Shown piece after piece: positions 1 to 4,880 of a stretch of 6,488 bases of DNA. Position 1 is the first letter of the stretch. Every line of letters starts with the position of its first letter. Both the position numbers and the translations under genes were made by a program. Where the stretch lies: the NCBI GenBank assembly GCA_002308875.1, contig DBWK01000020.1, positions 10,668 through 17,155 on the forward strand, given 5' to 3'. The notes beneath the pieces were generated by a model, which did not search any database, was not told where the DNA came from, and was given only the letters and a program-made list of their open reading frames with translations. Source of the stretch: Treponema sp. UBA1240. Its GTDB lineage: Bacteria; Spirochaetota; Spirochaetia; Treponematales; Treponemataceae.

Positions 1-162
1 TCGGAAGTATGGGGCGAAGATCATTACATAGACGAAAACTCAGTGGATGTTTATATCCGGTATTTGCGTTCAAAAATCGATGATGTTTTTGGAGTTAATT
101 ATATTACTACAGTTCGCGGTGCCGGTTATACAATAAGAGAATCTGCAAATGAAACGCGCTGA
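1..162 (+). CDS. OmpR/PhoB-family response regulator, C-terminal end only
   Basis: This is the last 53 codons of a gene whose start lies left of the window; the reading frame is open from base 1 to a TGA at 160-162. The visible peptide is the second half of a winged-helix (Trans_reg_C) DNA-binding domain. It contains VDVYIRYLRSKID, the recognition-helix signature, followed by ITTVRGAGYTIRE, the C-terminal wing hairpin that is nearly invariant in OmpR/PhoB regulators. The receiver domain with the phospho-accepting Asp is not in the window. By family knowledge the protein is a cytoplasmic transcription factor activated by phosphorylation. Its last 14 bases overlap the start of the histidine kinase gene in another frame, so the two are almost certainly co-transcribed, translationally coupled partners. 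The regulon cannot be inferred from here. Confidence 0.93.
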   Translation, partial: SEVWGEDHYIDENSVDVYIRYLRSKIDDVFGVNYITTVRGAGYTIRESANETR

Positions 163-1618
163 AAACAAAAAGGGAATCAGACTTTCTACCCAAATAGCGC
201 TTTTTTTTTCGATAATAATAGTTTGTATTGTTCTTATTTCCTCAATCGTGATGACTTCTCTGCTGCGTACCGTAATTCTCAAGCAAAAGTCGCAGACCTT
301 GCTGCAGGACTCTGTAAGGCTTTCGCAGTATATGCTGGTCAGTGAATATCAAAAAACATTTCTTGATGCGTTAAACGAATCTTCGCATAATATGCGTTAT
401 TCAAGCAGTACCCTGCATGAGAGTTATGATTTGGTTGACCGCATAGCACGGCAGGCTGCAATTCCGTATTATATGTCATATGCTGTTTTTGGAATCGCAA
501 ATGCGGAAACGCTTATTCTGGGAACGAATGACCCGTATCTGCCTATTCTGCCTGTAACGTCCAACGGCAAAACCGAAAGGTACTTTGTCAAAAACTTTTA
601 TGTGGACGGCGACTTGAATATTCTGTACACGTCGATGCGGGTCGGGAACGTGTTTTTGCAAACTTCCGTCAATATGGACGTAGACAGCATAGACAGTCTT
701 TTGTACAAACTGCCGTTCATTGTCCTGCTTACTTTGTTCCCTATTCTGCTGGTATCGTTCTTTACGGCGCGCTTCCTTTCGGCACGGCTGCTCAAACCTG
801 TTACAGACATAACAAAAACCGCAAATGAAATAAGCGCGTCAAATTTGGACAGACGTATTCCTGAAAGCGATTCAAAGGACGAAATCCACGCACTTGCAAG
901 AACATTCAATTCACTTTTTGCAAGGTTACAGGCGGATTTTGACAGGGAACGCCAGTTTACGTCCGATGTTTCGCATGAACTGCGAACGCCTCTTGCCGTA
1001 CTTTTGGGACATGTGGATTTGCTGCGCCGGTGGGGAAAATCCGATCCAAAGATATTGAATGAATCGTTGGAAACGCTGCACAGTGAGATAAAATCTATGC
1101 AGTCTCTAGTTGAAAATCTGCTGCTTTTATCCAGAAGCGAACGGCAGCAAACTTCGGAAAAATTAATAATAAAAGTAAAAATCTTTTTGGAAAAAATAAT
1201 TGATGATATGCGTTTTGTTTCGCCGGAAGTTCAGTTTGAACTGAATTGTCCGAAAGATGCGGTTCTGCTTACAAACCCTGATATTTTGACGCAGATTTTG
1301 CGTATCCTCATAACAAACAGTATCCGCTACAGTCCGGCTCCGGCTTTTGTTTCGCTTGGTTATGATTCGCAAAAAAACTTACTTTCAGTTAGTGATAAAG
1401 GGCATGGTATTGCGCCGGAAGATTTACCCCATATTTTTGAACGGCTTTATCGTGCTGATAAATCGCGTAATCACAAAACCGGCGGTTCCGGTCTGGGGCT
1501 TGCCATAGCCAAAAATCTTGTAAAAAACATAGATGCAAGGATTTGGGCTGAAAGTGAGGGATTAGAAAAAGGAACCACAATGCATATTCAGTTCGGCAGG
1601 GAAAAGCTTCTTCCCTAG
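149..1618 (+). CDS. Membrane sensor histidine kinase (HAMP-HisKA-HATPase), partner of the upstream response regulator
   Basis: A 489-residue class I sensor kinase. The short N-terminal cytoplasmic stretch is basic. TM1 spans about residues 16-38, an extracytoplasmic sensor region about 40-186 matches no domain I can name, and TM2 spans about 188-210. A HAMP linker follows (about 211-265, with LLKPVTDIT and DEIHALARTFNSL). The HisKA H-box is SHELRTP, with phospho-acceptor His276, followed by LLRRWGKSDP, which resembles ArlS/CusS-like kinases. The ATPase domain has the N-box with Asn390 (ITNSIRYS), G1 DKGHGI (416-421), F-box FERLYR (430-435) and G2 GGSGLGLAIAKNLV (445-458), so all catalytic boxes are intact. 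By family knowledge it autophosphorylates on His and passes phosphate to the regulator. The ATG at 149 lies inside the regulator's last codons; a weak AGAGA lies about 8 nt upstream, consistent with coupling. No co-transcribed target gene follows, so the stimulus is unknown. Confidence 0.95.
   Translation: MKRAENKKGIRLSTQIALFFSIIIVCIVLISSIVMTSLLRTVILKQKSQTLLQDSVRLSQYMLVSEYQKTFLDALNESSHNMRYSSSTLHESYDLVDRIARQAAIPYYMSYAVFGIANAETLILGTNDPYLPILPVTSNGKTERYFVKNFYVDGDLNILYTSMRVGNVFLQTSVNMDVDSIDSLLYKLPFIVLLTLFPILLVSFFTARFLSARLLKPVTDITKTANEISASNLDRRIPESDSKDEIHALARTFNSLFARLQADFDRERQFTSDVSHELRTPLAVLLGHVDLLRRWGKSDPKILNESLETLHSEIKSMQSLVENLLLLSRSERQQTSEKLIIKVKIFLEKIIDDMRFVSPEVQFELNCPKDAVLLTNPDILTQILRILITNSIRYSPAPAFVSLGYDSQKNLLSVSDKGHGIAPEDLPHIFERLYRADKSRNHKTGGSGLGLAIAKNLVKNIDARIWAESEGLEKGTTMHIQFGREKLLP
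1598..1616. other. Short hairpin at the convergent gene ends
   Basis: AGGGAA (1598-1603) and TTCCCT (1611-1616) form a perfect 6-bp inverted repeat with a 7-base loop, AAGCTTC. It covers the last codons of the kinase and reaches the shared stop region of the two convergent genes. There is no T-run directly after it on either strand, and the stem has only three G-C pairs, so it is at best a weak bidirectional terminator or an mRNA 3'-end structure. It may be chance. Confidence 0.25.
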
Positions 1619-2634
1619 TCTTGCATTAGTTTTCCAAGTTCAATAAGTTCCGGTCTGTATTCAAAATGCATGGTATCGTATTCGTCCCAGGTGCCTCCCC
1701 AGACAAAGCCCTGCTTTTCAAAGCTCTTTATGACGGCTTCGGGCGGAGTCCACAGTCTTTTTTGCGGAACAAGCATCCAGTCAGGGTTCCATACGCGTTC
1801 CCATTCCCAGTACGTGGTTTTTTTGTTGTTTTTTATCAGCACATCAATTGCAATGCCATAGCTGTGGCAACTACGGCGTTCATTTGTTCCGTCAATTGTA
1901 CGCCAGTTGTAGCCGCTTGTTTCGTAAACAGTCTTTATAAAATCTGCAATTTCTTTATCTTTTGCGGCCAGTGATTCAATTTCATTGCTGATAGTACTGA
2001 TTTTGTCTTTTATACATTTGTGAATGTTGAGCCGATGTCCCAAAAGCTGCGATTTTACGATTTTTTCTTCGGTTATTATTCGGTTTTTTACACCCAATAG
2101 TTCTATGATAAAACTTTCATCCACAGGTTTTTCTTTTTGGAGAGCTTCCTGTGTTCCTTTCTGTTTCAAAAGCGCTATCTTTTCTTTTGTATATTCGGCG
2201 GGGTTCCGCGGCTTTCCTGTGTAAGGATAGATTTGCTGCTGGTCGTAATCTGAGGATTTGTCCGCTTTATCTTTAGGTAAAAGCCGTCCGTCCGCCCAGC
2301 AGAATTCTTTGTTGTTCAGGCTTATTACCCAGTCATTCCCGCTATTATAATAGCTGATGTTTTTGTCGGGATATGCTTTTTGATAGGAAAGAAAAACTTT
2401 TTCGGCAAAACTTTGGGGAATTTTTTCTTCTTCTGGCTTTTCGGATTCTGATTCCGGTAAAATTGATTTTTCTTGTTGTATCAGAGTTTCTGTTTGTGCA
2501 TCAGAATTTGCTGTTTCAGTTATTTCCTGCTCTGCCGGAATTTCTTTTTCGAGTTTGTCAGATTGTTTATCGCTTACGCAGCCGGCAAAGGTAAAGACAA
2601 AAAAAGTCAGACAGATTAAAACAAAAAAACGCAT
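1615..2634 (-). CDS. Lipoprotein with C-terminal M15-family (VanY/endolysin-like) metallopeptidase domain
   Basis: A 339-residue envelope protein. Residues 1-19 are a lipoprotein signal peptide: MRFF, a hydrophobic run, then lipobox FAGC with Cys19 as the lipidation site. Residues 20-75 are a low-complexity Glu/Lys/Ser/Gln linker. Residues about 76-140 form a small unrecognised module (DWVISLNNKEFCWADGRLLP). Residues about 180-335 are a Peptidase_M15-type domain: the SCHSYGIAIDV motif gives zinc ligands His257 and Asp264, and DTMHFEYRP gives the third ligand His323, with Asp320 as the likely catalytic acid/base. By family knowledge it cleaves peptidoglycan stem peptides (D-Ala-D-Ala carboxypeptidase or L-Ala-D-Glu type endopeptidase); which bond is inferred, not shown. 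The only in-frame canonical start is ATG 2634, since a TAA lies upstream in frame. Its ribosome-binding site is unusual: GGGGAG lies 26 nt away. It follows pfk on the same strand after 52 nt. Confidence 0.88.
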   Translation of the reverse strand: MRFFVLICLTFFVFTFAGCVSDKQSDKLEKEIPAEQEITETANSDAQTETLIQQEKSILPESESEKPEEEKIPQSFAEKVFLSYQKAYPDKNISYYNSGNDWVISLNNKEFCWADGRLLPKDKADKSSDYDQQQIYPYTGKPRNPAEYTKEKIALLKQKGTQEALQKEKPVDESFIIELLGVKNRIITEEKIVKSQLLGHRLNIHKCIKDKISTISNEIESLAAKDKEIADFIKTVYETSGYNWRTIDGTNERRSCHSYGIAIDVLIKNNKKTTYWEWERVWNPDWMLVPQKRLWTPPEAVIKSFEKQGFVWGGTWDEYDTMHFEYRPELIELGKLMQD

Positions 2635-2686
2635 ATTTATATATCGGTTTTTTGTAAAATCTCCCCAACGGTTTTAACACACTTTA
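2635..2686 (-). promoter_or_regulatory. pfk-lipoprotein intergenic leader with displaced GGGGAG
   Basis: This 52-nt gap between the pfk stop and the lipoprotein start contains, on the minus strand, a strong Shine-Dalgarno-like GGGGAG (plus-strand CTCCCC, 2661-2666). It is 26 nt from the ATG, too far for normal initiation, and no ATG, GTG or TTG lies at proper spacing. An AT-rich TATATAAAT directly precedes the ATG and could be a -10 element for a nearly leaderless message, but I find no good -35 for it. There is no terminator-like hairpin, which favours read-through from pfk. Confidence 0.3.
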
Positions 2687-3775
2687 TCAGGCATCTCCAA
2701 AGCAGGTTTCAACTTCCCGTCCTGCAACAACCAGCTGGTGATCCAAAGGTACTTTTTTGATTTTGCCTGCAATTTCTTCAAGCGGAACAGGAACAAAAAT
2801 TCCGTTCTGCATTGCAATCATTTTGCCATATTCACCGCGAGCAAGCATATGCGCTGCTTCCACACCAAATCCGGTTGCAAGAACTCTGTCATACGGAACG
2901 GGGATTCCGCCGCGCTGCAGGTAGCCGAGTACCGTTACCCGGGATTCAAGGTTTGTTGCCTGTTCCAGTTCCTGCGCGACTCTGTAGCCTATGGATGTTT
3001 GCATATTCTTGCGCAGTTTTTTAAAAGTTTTTTTGTCCAGTTCTGCTTCTTCCTGCGAAAGAGCTCCTTCCGCAACAACAACAATGGAAAAAGCTTTGCC
3101 CTGCTGCTGCCGTTTTACCAAATGTTTTGAAATACTTTCAATGTTATATGGAATTTCGGGAATGAGAATAACGTCGCCACCGCCTGCAATTCCGGCATAA
3201 AGTCCAAGCCAGCCTGCTTTGTGACCCATTACTTCCACAACCATAATGCGATTGTGGCTGTGCGCCGTTGTGTGTATACGGTCTATCGCTTCCGTTGCAA
3301 CGGAAACAGCCGTTTGAAAACCGAATGTGGTATCTGTATGAACAATGTCGTTGTCGATTGTTTTGGGAAGCCCTATAATGTTGAGCCCCTCGTTGGCAAG
3401 CATAGCACCTGTTGTATTTGTTCCGTTCCCGCCGAGAACAACAAGGGCGTCAAGGTTCCATTTTTTGTAGTTTTCGATTATAGATTCAACGGGAAATTTG
3501 TTTGTAACAGGATCTTTCTGTGGATTTTTGAACGGTTTTTCACGCGAAGTTCCAAGTATGGTTCCGCCCCTTGTTAAAATTCCTGTAATGTCGGAAGCCT
3601 GAAGTTCTTTGGCGTCATTTTCAATCAAACCACGATAGCCGTTTTTAATTCCGATTACCCGCATTCCGTACTGTTCCATTGCCGTGCGGACTATGCCTCT
3701 GATTGCGGTGTTAAGCCCCGGCGCATCGCCGCCAGAAGTAAGTATTCCAAAAGTTTTTGTCGCTGATTCTTTCAT
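2687..3775 (-). CDS. pfkA: 6-phosphofructokinase, probably ATP-dependent, with PPi-PFK-like residues
   Basis: A 362-residue PFK (usual short-form length about 320-360). It phosphorylates fructose 6-phosphate to fructose 1,6-bisphosphate in the cytoplasm, the committing step of glycolysis. Landmarks, numbered from the chosen start: GGDAPGLN (15-22, nucleotide site), LGGNGT (114-119), PKTIDND (137-143, catalytic base Asp141), EVMGHKAGW (181-189), PEIPY (206-210) and YLQRGGIPVPYDR (285-297), the sugar-phosphate region. Gly118 corresponds to E. coli Gly104 (ATP-type), while Lys138 corresponds to E. coli Gly124 and is the PPi-PFK-type residue. Asn117 replaces the metal-binding Asp103. I favour ATP as donor, but PPi cannot be excluded. 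I chose ATG 3775 because GGAG precedes it by 5 nt and the conserved domain starts soon after; an upstream in-frame ATG at 3829 lies upstream of the likely promoter. It is the first gene of a probable pfk-lipoprotein unit. The symbol pfkA is by family only. Confidence 0.93.
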   Translation of the reverse strand: MKESATKTFGILTSGGDAPGLNTAIRGIVRTAMEQYGMRVIGIKNGYRGLIENDAKELQASDITGILTRGGTILGTSREKPFKNPQKDPVTNKFPVESIIENYKKWNLDALVVLGGNGTNTTGAMLANEGLNIIGLPKTIDNDIVHTDTTFGFQTAVSVATEAIDRIHTTAHSHNRIMVVEVMGHKAGWLGLYAGIAGGGDVILIPEIPYNIESISKHLVKRQQQGKAFSIVVVAEGALSQEEAELDKKTFKKLRKNMQTSIGYRVAQELEQATNLESRVTVLGYLQRGGIPVPYDRVLATGFGVEAAHMLARGEYGKMIAMQNGIFVPVPLEEIAGKIKKVPLDHQLVVAGREVETCFGDA

Positions 3776-3780
3776 CAAAA

Positions 3781-3784
3781 CTCC
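3781..3784 (-). promoter_or_regulatory. Shine-Dalgarno that fixes the pfk start
   Basis: On the minus strand GGAG (plus-strand CTCC) lies 5 nt before the ATG whose first base is 3775. This is the best ribosome-binding site near any candidate pfk start and decides for the 362-residue protein over the 380-residue alternative beginning at 3829. Confidence 0.7.
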
Positions 3785-3791
3785 ATGTCTG

Positions 3792-3821
3792 ACTATACCC
3801 TTTATTATGGAAAAACTGCAA
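3792..3821 (-). promoter_or_regulatory. Candidate sigma-70-type promoter for pfk
   Basis: On the minus strand a TATAGT -10 hexamer (3797 down to 3792, one mismatch to consensus) is preceded after 18 nt by TTGCAG (3821 down to 3816, a partial -35 match). Predicted transcription start is near 3785-3786, giving a leader of about 10 nt with the GGAG close to the 5' end. This agrees with the shorter pfk start. Based on pattern only. Confidence 0.4.
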
Positions 3822-3837
3822 GATACCAATCATGCAT

Positions 3838-3898
3838 AAAAGCAAATTGACAGATTTTTTACAATATGGTGTTGTATCTGTATGGTAAAATTGCTTTT
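3838..3898 (+). promoter_or_regulatory. Nested imperfect inverted repeat around the dus start codon, overlapping a TTGACA box
   Basis: The outer arms are AAAAGCAAATT (3838-3848) and AATTGCTTTT (3889-3898), 10 bp with one bulged A. The inner arms are ACAGA (3850-3854) with TCTGT (3877-3881), and ACAA plus a preceding T (3860-3864) with TTGTA (3872-3876), separated by a 5-T bulge on the left. The apical loop TATGGTG holds the only SD-like bases (GGTG). The ATG (3882-3884) falls in the internal loop. A perfect TTGACA -35-like box lies at 3847-3852, but no good -10 sits 16-18 nt downstream; TACAAT at 3860-3865 is too close. It may be an operator, a 5'-leader structure or a chance product of AT-rich DNA. 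Confidence 0.3.
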
Positions 3899-4877
3899 TG
3901 CTCCAATGGCAACCCTTTCGCATGAGGCGATGCGTCTTACGATTGAACGTTATTCCCCGGGTGCTGTTGACGAGTATTATACCGAAATGATTCACGCTGC
4001 AAGTTTTCTTGCCGGTGGAAAGTTTGAACCGTATTATGTGAGAACCGCACCGGATTTACAGCGGATTGTGTGGCAGCTTACGGGCGGCAGTGAACAGCCT
4101 TTGGCGGAAGCAGCCAAGATTATAAGTGAAATTGGCGGCATAGGAATAGACATAAATATGGGATGCGCCGCTCCCGAAATTGTACGGCAGGGTGCTGGTG
4201 TGGCATGGATGCTTAAGCCTGTGGCAGAAACTTGCAGTATGCTTAAACGTGTCAGGGCGGCGGTGCCTGGTAAAAAACGTCTCAGTGTAAAAATGCGGCT
4301 GGGTGGAGATGATTTTACCGAAAAAAAGCTGTTTGATTTTGCGGATATGCTTGTTGGGGAAGGAGTTTCGCAGATTGTGATTCATCCTCGTACGCAGAAG
4401 GAAAAGTTCAAACGTGTACCGCATTGGGAATATGCGCAAAAACTTGCCGAATACCTGAAAAGCAGGTATGGGAATTCTATTCGTATCTGCGGGAATGGTG
4501 ACATTACCGACTTTCCTGTATTACAAAGAGTTTGCACAAAAGCTCCTGGTCTTGACGGTTTTATGATTGGCAGAGCCGCTGTACAAAAGCCGTGGATTTT
4601 TGCGCAGTTGAAGGCAGGATTTGAATTGGAAGAATACCATGCAAAAATAGATTTGCAGGAACTTGGAATACAATTTATTGAAGACCTTAAAGTCAGTCAG
4701 CCCGAAGAATTTTGGAAAACCCGCGCTCAGCGTTTTTTTGTGTATTACTGCAAAAATCTGACATTTGGAACTTATTTGTCCAACAAACTGATAAATGCAA
4801 AAACTCTTGATGAGATAAAAGACTTGTTTTGCTCATATTTTGAGGAACAATCTGAGGAAAGATTTCTTTTGGTGTAG
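3882..4877 (+). CDS. tRNA-dihydrouridine synthase family protein (divergent Dus)
   Basis: A 331-residue FMN enzyme of the Dus family (usual length 310-350), which reduces uridine to dihydrouridine in tRNA using NADPH. The TIM-barrel landmarks are in order: LLFAPMA (4-10, FMN site at the first strand), DINMGCAAPEI (90-100) with candidate catalytic Cys94, VKMRLG (136-141) with FMN-contacting Lys137, IHPRTQ (167-172) with His168, CGNGDI (203-208) and FMIGRAAVQKPWIF (227-240), the phosphate-binding end. A helical C-terminal domain follows (about 255-320). Two motifs are unusual: GCA where most Dus have GCP, and HPRT where HGRT or HART is typical. It therefore sits outside the standard DusA/B/C patterns, and I give no symbol. 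The ATG at 3882 is needed to keep the APM motif; its ribosome-binding site is weak. It diverges from pfk and converges on mnmG with a 3-nt gap. Confidence 0.9.
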   Translation: MVKLLFAPMATLSHEAMRLTIERYSPGAVDEYYTEMIHAASFLAGGKFEPYYVRTAPDLQRIVWQLTGGSEQPLAEAAKIISEIGGIGIDINMGCAAPEIVRQGAGVAWMLKPVAETCSMLKRVRAAVPGKKRLSVKMRLGGDDFTEKKLFDFADMLVGEGVSQIVIHPRTQKEKFKRVPHWEYAQKLAEYLKSRYGNSIRICGNGDITDFPVLQRVCTKAPGLDGFMIGRAAVQKPWIFAQLKAGFELEEYHAKIDLQELGIQFIEDLKVSQPEEFWKTRAQRFFVYYCKNLTFGTYLSNKLINAKTLDEIKDLFCSYFEEQSEERFLLV

Positions 4878-4880
4878 GAG

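Noticed and set aside
1615..2634. Peptidase as a phage endolysin or prophage remnant
   Set aside because: It has a lipoprotein signal and sits among housekeeping genes, with no holin, integrase or structural phage gene nearby.
3776..3829. 18-residue longer pfk N-terminus starting at 3829
   Set aside because: The downstream ATG at 3775 has GGAG at ideal spacing, the PFK domain begins just after it, and the likely -10 box lies within the extension.
3711..3995. 94-residue minus-strand open frame across the pfk-dus divergent region
   Set aside because: It overlaps the starts of both real genes in other frames, lacks a recognisable product, and looks like a chance frame.
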